In this document: positions 10,448 to 21,076 of the stretch, in pieces
Numbering within the stretch: the first letter of the stretch is position 1
Layout of the letters: every line of letters starts with the position of its first letter
Assembly (NCBI RefSeq): GCF_964656455.1
Contig: NC_135717.1
Location: forward strand, 15,518,775-15,582,774
Direction: 5' to 3'
Source of the DNA: Halichoerus grypus
Lineage: Eukaryota; Chordata; Mammalia; Carnivora; Phocidae
Length of the DNA: 64,000 nucleotides
Program-made: the position numbers and the translations under genes
Notes under the pieces: model-generated
What the model was told of the DNA's origin: nothing
Seen by the model: the letters and a program-made list of their open reading frames with translations, nothing else
The model's database searches: none

Positions 10448-10516
10448 CTAGTTATAGCCATTAACCCGGGAAATGAGTGAAGAAGAAGCCCCCACATCTA
10501 TTAGGAGGAAGAACAG
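10448..10516 (+). repeat. Presumed source copy of the 69-bp direct repeat
   Basis: Same 69 bases as 9421-9489 with one mismatch. Here they run on smoothly into surrounding single-copy-looking DNA, so this is the likely source. It lies in the presumed retroviral internal region. Confidence 0.9.
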
Positions 10517-11798
10517 TGAGAGAGTCAGAGTCCCCTTTGCTAGGGAGGGCCTGTGTTTCCTCCAGCAACCTGGGTTAATTCGGAGGCTTATTTAGATAAC
10601 TATCATCCAATATGTCAGCGTGTGGAGGGGGCTTACTAGCCAGAATGTTCAGGCAAAATTCTGCAAGAGGCCCTTTTAGGTCGAGGTCTTGGTGTAGAGC
10701 AATGAAGGCTAGGTATGAGCAATGAAGTTACCCTAGATCTATTTGCCCTATTTCCTGCAGAGGAGCTCTAATAGATCCCGCTGAGGCCATGCAGTGTTAC
10801 AGGAGCTCAGTCCTTTCCTAAGTTTTGCAATCTGTTTCCAGGGGGTTAAAAGGCACCCCAAGGGAGAGTCCTTGGGAACTGAAGAAAAGAGAAGGTCCAT
10901 TACCTAGAAAATCCCCCTGCCCCCCACTCCTGACTCCCAGGTGGCGTTCCAGGGTAAGTCAGAGGTTCCCATGGTGTCAAAGCGACCCGAGGCATTTCCC
11001 GAACAAAATCGCTATAACCATCGTTGCCAATAAAGGCCCCTGTAGGAGGGATGCTAGCGTCCCCCCATTTCCCCATTGCATCCCAGGCTACAGATGGGTG
11101 CCTTGAAGGTCATGTCTTATTTTAACTTGGCTTGAAGAACTTGCCATTTTTAACCCATGGAGAACACTAGAAAAGTTTTACAAGAAATTACCGAATTTTG
11201 TAGCTTTAGTTAATAGAGGACATTGATGGAAAACAGTAAAGATAGAAATCCATCATGATCTAAGCGACATTCCAACACATGTAGTCCTTACAGCCAACTT
11301 CCCTAGGAAACAGTCCCTGGTTGGGTTTTAATTCAGTCGGGTACTGGTTTCGGCGGGCTCCCAGTGGAGGTCCTGTGGCCAGAAGTGGCTAGACCAGGGA
11401 TGTGAAGGGGATCACATTAGATCAATCAGGAGGAAACCTCACCACAGGAGTCTTAAGATTGGTGCTATCCTGATGACTTAGGTGGTGTCCCGTGCCCAGG
11501 ACAAACAACTTCGTATAAGGACAGCAGTAAAGAGAGGGCATCAAGTTTCTGGGTCTTACTACCATTCTGGCCAGGGTACTAACTTTCAGCCAAAAGGCAG
11601 GCTTTCTCCCCCCCGTAGAGCAGCCACGGGCTAGAGGATTGTGGTCTGAGCAATCGGCATGAAAGTGTTCCAATAACACTTTCATGTGTCCCATACTCCT
11701 TGAAGGGCCCCTGGAATGAAAGTAAAGGAAGAGAGAAAGTACAGTACTCACCAAGTTTGCACCAAAGCTCGGAGTCCAGATGAAAAGACTTGGAAGCC

Positions 11799-11816
11799 CC
11801 ACATTCGGGCGCCAAA
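11799..11816 (-). other. Retroviral primer binding site, lysine-tRNA type
   Basis: On the minus strand, two bases after the LTR terminus ACATCA, the DNA reads TGGCGCCCGAATGTGGGG. This resembles the 3' end complement of tRNA-Lys: TGGCGCCC is exact, and the rest fits the Lys-1,2 form with one inserted G and one change, or the Lys-3 form over the first 11 bases. Gamma-type elements more often use proline or other tRNAs. Confidence 0.6.
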
Positions 11817-11985
11817 TGATGTGGTTTTGGAATAGAGGTGAGGTTTGGGGGGGGGGGTGAGGTCCAAAGCCAACAACCAAGCAAGAATTCTTGAGACATC
11901 TTTGGTGCAAAATGGTGGTTTTATTAAAGCACGGCGACAGGACCCGTGGGCAGAAAGAGCTGCTGCCTGGAGCAGCTTTTTTATT
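11817..11985 (-). mobile_element. Partial LTR (R-U5) of the minus-strand ERV
   Basis: The minus strand reads agcagctctttctgcccacg, an AATAAA signal (11920-11925), caccaaagatgtctcaag, and ends CCACATCA at 11817. U3 is missing: from about 11990 the sequence changes to unrelated AT-rich repeat. The U5 is about 55 bases longer than in the solo LTR at 8621 and contains a C run (about 11849-11858 on +). Confidence 0.8.
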
Positions 11986-11989
11986 CCTT

Positions 11990-12189
11990 TTTATAGTTGC
12001 GTATTATGTGATGTGACTTTTTAAAAAAATCAGTATTCTACTGACAGGAATTTAGGTTGTTTCCAATCTTACACAATTACAAAATAACCTTGTACAAATA
12101 TCTAATATTCTCTCCTCAGTGTAGGAATTAATGACTTAGCCAGGTATGATTAAAATTGTCTCTGTTCTGGATGCTTGTCTAAACTGTCC
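11990..12189 (-). repeat. Old L1-like fragment, antisense
   Basis: AT-rich DNA including gaatttaggttgtttccaatc, a phrase typical of antisense L1 3' sequence. It cuts off the U3 of the ERV LTR. Family not determined. Confidence 0.35.
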
Positions 12190-12206
12190 GAAGTTATGTT
12201 TATTCT

Positions 12207-12409
12207 TTTTTTTTTTTTTTTTTAAAGATTCTATTTATTTATCTGAGAGAGAGAATGGGAGACAGAGAGCATGAGAGGGGGGAGGATCAGAGGGAGAAGC
12301 AGACTCCCCGCTGAGCAGGGAGCCCGATGTGGGACTCGATCCCGGGACTCCAGGATCATGACCTGAGTCGAAGGCAGTTGCTTAACCAACTGAGCCACCC
12401 AGGCGCCCT
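12207..12409 (-). mobile_element. Can-SINE
   Basis: Poly-T, aaagattctatttatttatctgag, then gagccacccaggcgccc. The target-site duplication gaagttatgtttattct is at 12190-12206 and 12410-12426. Confidence 0.95.
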
Positions 12410-12779
12410 GAAGTTATGTTTATTCTAAGCTCTTCTGGTGCCAGGATATCCTTTATAAGGCTCCTTTACTCCGTCTCTGCTTATGAATTATCCAAAGGCA
12501 AGTACAATGTCATATCATTTGTAAAACATTTATTAAGTTCTGTGAAAATAAAACTTTTTCATGAAAGGTTTTTGCATTATTTACACTTTGGTTCCACATT
12601 ACTGGAAAGAATGCGTTAAACTCTGCTACCTCTGGTGGAAGGGGGAAATTCCTCTTTGACACCCAAGCGGAAATGGAGGGAACACCCCTGCTTTTCCTCC
12701 TCCATAAATCCCACCCCATCCCAAGGACCTTCCATGAAACCCTCCATGAAATGCCACTAGCCAACTTTTCCCCTGCTGT

Positions 12780-13080
12780 TGAGGTTCTAAAACAGTACTG
12801 TTACAAGCATGTCCCACCAACAGTCACTAAAACACACACCCTTGGGGCCTTTGCAATTGCTGTTCCCTCTGCCTGCCATGCTCTTAACCTCGATAAACAT
12901 TTGGTTCTTCCAGTGCTTCCTCAAGGAGTCTATTCAAATGCTGCCTTTCAAAGAGTCCTGCCTCTCCAGCCTCTAACCCCCATCTCACTTACCCTGCTTT
13001 TGCTTCATGTCGCCACTACTTGATTTATGTAGGCGTTTCTGTCTCCCCCTCCCTGAATTTAAATTCCACTAAGGTAGAGC
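12780..13080. repeat. L2-like LINE remnant
   Basis: Contains ggcctttgcaattgctgttccctctgcctg and ctgaatttaaattccactaag, typical of mammalian L2 3' DNA. No intact frame. Confidence 0.55.
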
Positions 13081-13087
13081 TTTGTTG

Positions 13088-13265
13088 GGACGCCTGGATG
13101 GCTCAGAGGGTTAAGCGTTTGCCTTCAGCTCAGGTCATGATCCCAGGGTCAGGGGATCGAGTCCCTCATCTGGCTCCTTGCCCCGGAGGGGAGCCTGTTT
13201 CTTCCTCTGCCTGCTTCTATCTCTGTCTGGGGCTCCCCCTGCTTGTGCTCTCTCTCTCTGACCAA
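13088..13265 (+). mobile_element. Can-SINE without A tail
   Basis: Head gacgcctggatggctcagag, ending in a CT run without the usual A-rich tail. Imperfect flanks agagctttgtt and agagtcttgttt. Confidence 0.85.
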
Positions 13266-13426
13266 AGGCAGAGTCTTGTTTTATTTGGAATGTATCTATC
13301 TCCAGAACCTAGCCAGCACTTGAAAATCATTCAGAACATTTTTAATTATCAGTGAATGAATACCATCCCAATTATGGGCTGGTACTATGATACATATGAA
13401 AAGGGTCTAAAAATGTAGAGTAATGG

Positions 13427-13610
13427 GCGCCTGGGTGGCTCAGATGGTTAAGCGTCTGCCTTCAGCTCAGGTCATGATCCCAGGGTCCTGGGATCGAGTC
13501 CCGCATCGGGCTCTCTGCTCCCTGGGAGCCTGCTTCTCCCTCTGCCTCTCTCTCTCTCTCTGTCTCTCATGAATAAATAAATAAACTCTTTAAAAATAAA
13601 TAAATAAAAA
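13427..13610 (+). mobile_element. Can-SINE
   Basis: Head gggcgcctgggtggctcaga, tail gaataaataaataaac. Target-site duplication aaaaatgtagagtaatg before and aaaaatgtatagtaatg after. Confidence 0.95.
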
Positions 13611-13959
13611 AATAAAAATGTATAGTAATGAATGTTAAGGCATTACTACAATCTCAACTTTTGTTGCCTGAATCCAGATAAAAGAAATACAAATAGAATC
13701 AATCAGCTCTGTCGATCCTGCCTCAAGTATTCCGTTTCCTTCGTTCAGTTCGTATTATGTGCCCACACTGGTCCTCAAAAAATATTTCCCCAAACAAGTA
13801 ACGTAATGCTGAGAAGTTAACTTGTCTAAGGTCCAGTGGCAGTCGCGCCAGGTATCTGCCTCACTCTCAAGGCGGGATTTGTCTACCGTGTTAATAATAC
13901 AAACGTCTGGAAGGAAGCAACGACGTCCTCCCGCCGCAGGAAGCAAACAGCAAGCGGTC

Positions 13960-14480
13960 CTGACCCAGGCTAGGATGGGAGGACGAAGCGCGCGGGCTCC
14001 CTTCAGGCACTTCCGGTCTCCGGCACGAGCCTGGCGCGGAGCTCATGACGCAAACCGCGTACGACCAGGCGCCGCCGTGACGTCCTGTTCTTCCAGTGAC
14101 CTTCAGGTCCCGCGGAGACGGCGGCGCGCGAGAGGCCTCTGCCTGTGCGCTGATTGGTCGCGAGCCGAGGCCAATCCCGCCGCCTGTTTTCCGGGCTGCA
14201 GAAGTCGCTGGGGTCTCGGCGGAACCTCGGACCTGTAGACGCCGAGCTACTCTGCGAGTCGCCATGCCGCGTGGAAGCCGGAGCCGCACCTCCCGCATGG
14301 CCCCTCCGGCCAGGTAAGGCCACCGCGGGGGTTAGGGGCGCTGCCGGCGCCGTGACGCAGACGGAGGACGCGCTGGGCCTCGCCGCGGCCTGGCGGAGGC
14401 CGGTGGAGGCCGCGGGCGAGGGCGTCCGAAGGCCGGTGTGGCGGGGGCCAGCCTCCGCCTGCCGTAGGCTGGTTGTAAAT
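13960..14480. promoter_or_regulatory. CHCHD2 CpG island promoter
   Basis: CpG-rich DNA around the CHCHD2 start. Elements seen: an ETS-type site cacttccgg (14008-14016), a CRE-like TGACGTCC (14078-14085), an inverted CCAAT box ATTGG (14153-14157) and a forward CCAAT box (14171-14175). No TATA box. This is the normal build of a housekeeping nuclear gene for a mitochondrial protein; factor binding is inferred. Confidence 0.75.
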
Positions 14481-17400
14481 GGGCTTTGGCTAGATTTCCC
14501 GTTAGTGGCAAACTTTCTAATTTCGAACGCCCATGAGCACTTGAAATACTTTACAGCTCATATTTAAGTAATCTGTACACCCAGCATGGGGCTGGAACTC
14601 ACGACCTCAAGATCGAGACTCCCACGCTCCTCTTCCGACTCAGCCAGCCAGGCGCTCCTAGAGCTCATTTTAAATTAAAACGGTCATATCCTATAAAGAA
14701 GTGGGTGTTTTTGAGTGTGAAACGGCTGAAACTTCAAAAGTAGCCCAAAAAGAAAGTAAGATTAAAAAAAACACCAGTGTCGTAGAAAGGTAGTATAATC
14801 GGGAAAATGATCGCATTTCAATAAACTGGATAATCTTTGAGCACCAGCAGTGAGCGTTACAGGGGCTCGGCCCAGTTGGGAACGCAGTTACTAAAGTAAA
14901 GCCTCACGTGTACGTGACGTTTTCTAGTTCTTTTTTTTTTTTCCCCTAAGAATTTATTTATTTGTCAGAGAAAGAGCACAAGCAGAGGGAGCAGCAGAAG
15001 CAGAAGCAGGCTCCCCTCTGAGCAAGGAGCCCGATGTGGGACTCGATCCTAGGACCCTGGGATCATGACCTGAGCTGAAGGCAGACGCTTAACCGACTGA
15101 GCCACCCAGGCGTCCCTGTTTTCTAGTTCTTAAAATATTTTAAAAATATACTGCTAATTATACTTTAACCTTAACACCAGTGATGTTAGGGATAGATGTT
15201 ATTCCTCTTTTCCGGAAATAAGGAAATTTGAGAATCGGAGTAAGTGACTTGTCCAAGGTCGCTCTATCAGTAAGTACGAAAGCCAGGTCTGACCCGAGTT
15301 TTCCGGTGACCACTTTAGGACGTTTAGCATGGTACCACATTGCTTCTGTGGAGTACAGTGGCTTGTGTTCAAATGATACGCTAGGAGTGTAGGAGAGTGG
15401 TTCACTTAACGGAAAGAAGCTTCTTTGCAAAGGACAGAAAACCACATTTTTGTAAAGTGATGCCAATCAGGTGGTGGAAGCAAAGTCATAAACTTCTGGC
15501 CTAGCCTTATTTGGGGGATGAGCACCCAGGGAGACAATCTAAAAATGGCCAGAGGGAACATAACATGTGAAAATTTTTACTTTATTTTTTTAAGATTTTA
15601 TTTATTTGACAGAGCAGGAGCAGGGGGAGCTGCAGGCAGAGGGAGAAGGAGAAGCAGGCTCCCCGCTGGGCTCCATCCCAGGACCCAGGGATCGTGACCT
15701 AAGCCACCCAGGCGCCCCCATAGGTGAAGGTTTTTAAAGCAGTACTGGACGTGTTAGTGAAAGCCTACTGTTGAGCAGAAGCCTTAGCGATAACATAAAC
15801 AGTCGCAGTAACACATAGTTTGTATGTTATATTACGGTAATACTGTATTCTTACAATAAAGTAAGCTAAAGAAAAAATGTTACTAAGAAATCAGAAGGAA
15901 GAGAAGATAAACACAGTACTATACCTATAGTGTATTTATCGAAAAAAATCCACATGTAAGTGGACCCATGCGATTCAAACCTGTGTTGCTAAATGGTCAG
16001 CAGTACCGTTTCTTTAGGTTGACGATTTCCAAACCTGGTAGGAAGTGGGCACTTCATACTTTTGTCCTTTTCCTTCTTAGCCGGCCACCTCAGATGAGAG
16101 CGGCGCCTAGACCAGCGCCGGCCGCTCAGCCTCCGGCCGCGGCTCCACCAGCTGCTGTCGGCTCACCCGCTGCTGCGCCCCGGCAGCCAGGTCTCATGGC
16201 CCAGATGGCGACCACCGCAGCTGGCGTGGCTGTGGGCTCTGCGGTCGGGCACACGGTAGGTCATGCCATCACCGGGGGCTTCAGTGGAGGAGGCAGTGCT
16301 GAGCCTTCGAGGCCTGACATCACTTACCAGGTAAGATTCGGGGCAGTGTTGTCGTTCAGTGGTGCGTTACGAGAAAACCTAGTTATTTGTAAGTTCCTTA
16401 ATGTATAGGAACTGTCTGTAATTTTATTTATTTTTAATTTTTTTATTTTTTTAAGGATTTTATTTATTTATCTGACAGCGAGAGAGGGAACACAAGCAGA
16501 GGGAGTGGGAGAGGGAGAAGCAGGCTTCCCGCTGAGCAGGGAACCCAATGTGGGGCTCGATCCCAGGACCCTGGGATCATGACCTGAGCTGAAGGCAGAC
16601 GCTTAACGACTGAGCCACCCAGGCGCCTCAGGAACTATAATTTTAGAATCCACAGTGCTCTTAGCAGAAGATGGTTTATCAAAAGCCATGTTTGGCAGTT
16701 GAGTTAGTGCCTTAGACCAGCATCATCAAGTACTGTACAAACTGTATTTGTTCCCAAGGAGTAGAATAGCAGTTCAGCCTGATTTCACTGTAAAACAGCC
16801 ATTTTCCCCTTATTTTAAGTTTAGTCTCAATCTTAGTTAAGTATTTAAAAATCTCTTTAGTCGCTCTATGCTCTCTGACCTCTTACGATATTTGCCACTG
16901 CCCCTCTTTCTGAAGTATGTGAATTTTCTCCTCTGATGAGCATGAGTGTATAGCGTATACTCTGTTGTATTTCTGGTGTATTTGATACTCTCATCCATCT
17001 GTTTCTCTAGAATAGTCCCACTTTCTCCTCCATGAAACTTCACTGAACCCCACTGGTATTTTGCGTCTTTGTTCTTGAATCTTTCTGATTATAACTGGAT
17101 TAAAGCCCATTTGCTTTCTGCCTTTATTTATTTATTTATTTAAGATTTTATTTATTTGACAGCGAGAGAGGGAATACAAGCGGGGTAGTGGGAGAGGGAG
17201 AAGCAGGCTCCCCACCAAGCAGGGAGCCCGACGCGGGGCTCGATCCCAGGACCCTGGGATCATGACCTGAGCTGAAGGCAGACGCTTAATGAATGAGCCA
17301 CCCAGGCACCCCAAAGACACAGATTTGCTTTCTGCCTTTAAAAATTTTCACTTTCCATGTTATTAGATGGAAACTTTAATTTGCATCTAGTTCTAGTTAT

Positions 17401-18269
17401 GTTTCCCCAGCTGACCTCAAAGACATTGGATACTGTTCTTTGTTCAGGCGTAAATCTAATTTCCTCTCTTAACGGTCCTGAATGTTAACGCCTTTGCAGG
17501 AGCCTCAGGGAACCCAGGCCGCACAGCAGCAGCAGCAGTTTGGCCCATGCCACTATGAGATGAAACAGTTTCTGGAGTGCGCCCAGAACCAGGGTGACCT
17601 GAAGCTTTGTGAAGGTTTCAGCGAGGTGCTGAAACAGTGCAGATTTGCAAATGGTAGGTGATAACATCAATCCCTGATTGAACCTGCATCTGTGCAATTC
17701 ACAGCATGATACTCCTGGGCCCTAGAGATTTTGTTTACGTTCTAAAAACTAGTTTTTCTAACAGAGCTGGTCCAGAGGTTTCTAGTCATTATCTTACGCT
17801 TTTACCAGTTATGTTGTGAATCTGATTCCTCCTTAAGTGGGTGTAGGTTAGTGTGCCCCGTCTTGTTCTGGTTACAGGATGTGGGTGTTACAGCCTTAAA
17901 GCTGTGAATAAAAAATTACATTCCATTTTCACTGAAGTCCAAGGTTGGGTATAAAGACTGATAAGTCCTTGGCATTCTTCACAGATTATTTGAGAGATGA
18001 GTGTATTCAGTCCCTCAGTGGAACTCTGAGGTTTGGGCTGTGTGGAATGTTGGCAGTGAACTTGTTTTTATGTAACTTCCCCCTGTTGACCTAAGAATTC
18101 ACCATCTATTAAAATGTTCTGTTTTCATTTTCCTGCCTTCATTTAGGCAAGAAACTGATAACCTTGGGCTTTCATCCCTCCTTTTATCGTTTGGAGGGCT
18201 TCTGCTTTGTTAAGAATATACAGCTATTTCTCTTCTAACTTATCTTTTCTGTTTGCAGGATTAGCCTAA
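14264..18269 (+). CDS. CHCHD2: Coiled-coil-helix-coiled-coil-helix domain protein 2
   Basis: Spliced CDS: 14264-14313, 16081-16330, 17500-17653, 18259-18269; 154 aa (human 151). CHCHD2 (MNRR1) is a twin-CX9C protein of the mitochondrial intermembrane space. It binds cytochrome c oxidase and the MICOS complex, and in the nucleus it helps activate hypoxia-responsive COX4I2. Visible: a basic, Arg-rich N-terminus [11 protein letters not shown] that serves as targeting signal, a Pro/Ala-rich linker in exon 2, a glycine-rich hydrophobic segment ([20 protein letters not shown], about residues 57-76), and the CHCH domain in exon 3 with C117-X9-C127 and C137-X9-C147. Five CAG codons (Q109-113) precede the domain. 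All introns are GT..AG with phases 2, 0 and 1. The last exon codes only for the end of GLA and the stop. The intact promoter and introns rule out one of the many CHCHD2 processed pseudogenes. Confidence 0.96.
14564..14659 (-). mobile_element. Short, older tRNA-derived SINE fragment in CHCHD2 intron 1
   Basis: Reads ggggctggaactcacgacctcaagatcgagactcccacgctc then cagccagccaggcgctcc. This is the older, shorter relative of Can-SINE, lacking the GA-rich body. Flanks acagctcatattta and agagctcatttta. Confidence 0.7.
14932..15117 (-). mobile_element. Can-SINE in CHCHD2 intron 1
   Basis: Poly-T, agaatttatttatttgtcag, then gagccacccaggcgtccc. Target-site duplication gttttctagttctt at about 14918-14931 and 15118-15131. 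Confidence 0.95.
15582..15719 (-). mobile_element. Internally shortened Can-SINE in CHCHD2 intron 1
   Basis: taagattttatttatttgac, GA tract, then aagccacccaggcgcccc. Part of the middle (gcttaacgactgag region) is missing, giving about 138 bp. Confidence 0.85.
16441..16628 (-). mobile_element. Can-SINE in CHCHD2 intron 2
   Basis: aaggattttatttatttatctgacag, then gagccacccaggcgcct. The flank aggaact occurs before (about 16408) and after (16630). Confidence 0.9.
17127..17312 (-). mobile_element. Can-SINE in CHCHD2 intron 2
   Basis: taagattttatttatttgac, then gagccacccaggcacccc. Target-site duplication tttgctttctgccttta at 17110-17126 and 17324-17340, the second copy set off by 11 bases. Confidence 0.92.
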
Positions 18270-18565
18270 TCAAGAAGTTCAAATTGAAGATATGGAAAAT
18301 CATCTCTCATAACCAAGTTAATTTAGCATAAAAATATAATTGAAGGTGAATATGTAAGGTGTAAAACCACCAGTTAAGCTTCTCCTTCATCATTAAATAC
18401 AGCTTTCTTCAGAATTGGAATGAAAAATGTTGTTCTTACTGTATAGAAGTTCATTGAGATGGTTTGAATTTGGGGTTGGGCAGATGTTTGTGTGCCTCCT
18501 TATATCACCTTTTGTGATGTTCTCATTTGTGAATTAATTAGAATAAAGTGATTTTCTCCCAAAAT
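18270..18565 (+). other. CHCHD2 3' UTR with polyadenylation signal
   Basis: AATAAA at 18542-18547 follows the stop by about 270 bases and is followed by a GT-rich stretch (aatgtggtgtctttg). Cleavage is therefore expected near 18565. Confidence 0.75.
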
Positions 18566-19328
18566 GTGGTGTCTTTGAAGTGTAAGATTATAAGTTAGAT
18601 ACGGTATTTGCATTTTGCAAAAGTACCCAATTGTCTTAACATGTCTTTAAGCGTATCCGTTTTATAGTCTCAGTATTAAATTCGCATCCATCTGGATGAT
18701 CTGGCCGAGCTCCCTGAGCTTTTGTAGAAAAGTAGTTCTGTACGGAGTAGCTCACTAGTAAACATAGTGCTTATTAAAAAGGTTCCAGGTTCCAGGTGGA
18801 AGGCCAGTGTTTGGTAAACTGAGCAGTAACCGGAAATGTGGAAATAGACCTATTATGTGAGTGGGTTCCTCTGGCCAGGTCAGCACTACATGTCACTTCC
18901 CCTCCTGTATCCAGTTAATTGGTCAGAGATGAAAACCAGCCTCTCAATACAGGCAGTCCCCCTGCAAATGTTTTTCTTCTATGTAAGGCACTGTAGCTTC
19001 CCTTTGCTGAAAGACTCAAGCTAGCTGCGACTGCCCACTCCATGTTGTCTTGAGATGGACTCAATTTGGGGTGCATCATTTTTTAAAAATGAACCCAGCT
19101 CCCTTCCTCACAACTCAAAATTTCATTCACTTCTGGAAGTTATCTCCAGCCTACATTGTGCTCTGCACTTTTTTACTTTCCAGTGGACCTTTCCGAGGCT
19201 ATCTGATTTCTTTTCCAATCTGTAAGTTTCAGAGACCTGTGTTACTACAAGGTGAGGAAAGTGCTATTGAGTAAATTTTTCAGTTGCTGTCTCCTGTTCT
19301 CAGCTGTGTTCTTAGAGTGCCCCACTCT

Positions 19329-19488
19329 TTTTAATTCTTTTAAGATTTTATTTAATGACAGCACAAGCAGGGAGAGGGAGCAGGCTCCCCACTGAGCAGA
19401 GAGCCTGACGTGGGGCTCCATCCCAGGACCCTGGGATAATGATCCGAGCCAAAGGCAGACACCACCAACTGAGCCACCCAGGTGCCCC
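19329..19488 (-). mobile_element. Shortened Can-SINE
   Basis: taagattttatttaatgacag, then gagccacccaggtgcccc. Flanks tagagtgccccactct (19313-19328) and tagagggccccact (19489-19502). Confidence 0.9.
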
Positions 19489-19744
19489 TAGAGGGCCCCA
19501 CTCAGTATTACTGAGTTCCTGAAAGGGGCCAAGACCACCTTGCCTGAATCACCACAGAAAGTTCATTTCTGGCAAATCCCCCACCATATTTCCTTCTGGA
19601 TTCATCAGTGGGCTCCTTTGCTCATTTCTGGGAAAGCTCAGGACTTCTAAGTTCATAGTGCTATTGCCCCTTAATGTCCAAGGTGTGATGGTGTGTGGTG
19701 GGTACCCTAATAGTGTATTGTTGAATCAATGAATCAAGGGAAAA

Positions 19745-19843
19745 TGGGGCACCTGGCTGATTTACCGGGTAGAACATGTCACTCTTGATCTCGGGGTTAT
19801 AAGTTAAAGCCCCACATTGAGTGTAGAGTTTCCATTAAAAAAA
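19745..19843 (+). mobile_element. Older short tRNA-derived SINE fragment
   Basis: Starts ggggcacctggctgatttac and ends in gagtttccattaaaaaaaa. It is the short form without a GA/CT body, strongly diverged. Confidence 0.6.
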
Positions 19844-20235
19844 AGTAAACAGCCATCAAAAAGAATGAAATCTTGCCGTTTGCAATGACGTGGATGGAAC
19901 TAGAGGGTATTATGCTAAGTGAAATAAGTCAGAGAAAGACAAATACCATATGATTTCACTCGTGGAATTTTAGAAACAAAATAGTGAACATGGGGGAAGG
20001 GAAGGAAAAATAAGATGAAAACGAGGCAAACCATAAGAGACCCTTAACTGGGGAACAAATTGATGGTTGCTGGAGGGGAGGTGGGAGGGGGAATGGGGTA
20101 ACTGGGTGATGGGACGTTAAGGAGGGCTCTTGAAGTAATGAGCACTGAGTGTTGTATGCAACTGATGAATCACTGAATTCTACCTCTGCAACTAATAATA
20201 TAGTATATGATAATTGAATTTAAATAAGGTAAAAA
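19844..20235 (+). mobile_element. L1 3' end fragment
   Basis: Typical sense-strand L1 3' text (gacgtggatggaactagag, gctaagtgaaataagtcagag, accataagagacccttaac, taactgggtgatggg). It is a 5'-truncated, non-coding copy. Confidence 0.85.
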
Positions 20236-20892
20236 GTAAAAGGAAAATGAACTGCTGACATCAATAAAATGCGAGAGTCTGGCTGTCCTGGCCTCTCCCT
20301 GGTAGGAGCCATGGCTACACAGAGATAGACCCAGGGAATAATCCACTAGATACATTGGCCTTTTGCCCTGAGGTTAGAAGGGATTTTATAAACATTGAGG
20401 TATAAAGCAGAAGTCAAGTCTATAGCTTAACATGAGGACAACAAAAGGGATCGGGGAGCTTAGTGACAGTGAGTGAAAGGACGAGATGGAAGTGTTCCCA
20501 TCATTGGAGCCAGATGTTGCATCTCAGCAAGCAGAGGCCTTTATGCATAGACCCCAAGTCATGCGCAACTCCTGTCTATGCAGCAATCCAGGAAAGTACC
20601 TCCCCAGAGTGGAAGAAATAGGTGGTCAGCATGAATAATGGAAAGAGCGCTTGGGCCCACACCTGGGGTTAGTCTGGGCCCTCCTACTCACCTATTTCGT
20701 GACCTTGAGCAAGTCACATTCTCTTTACCATGGGCTTAATACCAGAGTTTTAGGGTGCAAGTGAAGATGTGCAAGTGCTTTGTGAAATGCTAATCAAATG
20801 GGTGCTTGTGGGCCCAGCCGCTGTGTGAAGCACTGTATTACGGCTCCCTTCATTTGTTGTATTAGAATTAGGGGTTTGAAAAAGGGAGCTTT
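20236..20892. other. Intergenic; MIR remnant
   Basis: No gene. About 20640-20830 contains gtgaccttgagcaagtcacattctc, an MIR core. The rest I cannot classify. Confidence 0.5.
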
Positions 20893-21076
20893 AGGGGCGC
20901 CTGGGTGGCTCAGTCGTTAAGTGGCTGCCTTCGGCTCAGGTCATGATCCCAGGGTCCTGGGATCGAGCCCCGCATCGGGCTCCTTGCTCAGCGGGGAGCC
21001 TGCTTCTCCCTCTGCCACTCCCCCCTGCTTGTGTGCTTTCTCTTTCTGACAAATAAATAAAATCTTAAAAAAAAAA
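20893..21076 (+). mobile_element. Can-SINE
   Basis: Head gggcgcctgggtggctcagt, tail caaataaataaaatc plus poly-A. Flanks gagctttag and tagctttag. Confidence 0.95.

Larger units (their letters stand above)
4545..11816 (-). mobile_element. Degraded class I (gamma-like) endogenous retrovirus, minus strand
   Basis: A retroviral remnant reads right to left. Recognisable pieces: a 5' R-U5 LTR piece (11817-11985), a lysine-type primer binding site (about 11799-11816), an RNase H segment with WFTDGNSF (about 5640-5855), an RNase H/integrase junction with KGNSSLDRAAKRAAQ (about 4960-5040), and integrase core DNA coding for LPWSLQSDNGQSF (about 4690-4780), which still holds the second catalytic Asp. 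Frames are broken by stops and by SINEs at 5183-5582, 7186-7578 and 9303-9586, and a solo LTR of opposite orientation sits inside at 8621-9146. No 3' LTR or convincing envelope gene follows the integrase, so the copy is 3'-truncated. Gag and protease could not be placed, and the middle (6100-8600, 9600-11000) is assigned only by position. Confidence 0.65.

Noticed and set aside
10041..10451. Overlapping 90-132 residue frames on both strands
   Set aside because: No recognisable gag, env or host-gene motif, and stop-poor on both strands because of GC content. Left as presumed ERV internal sequence.
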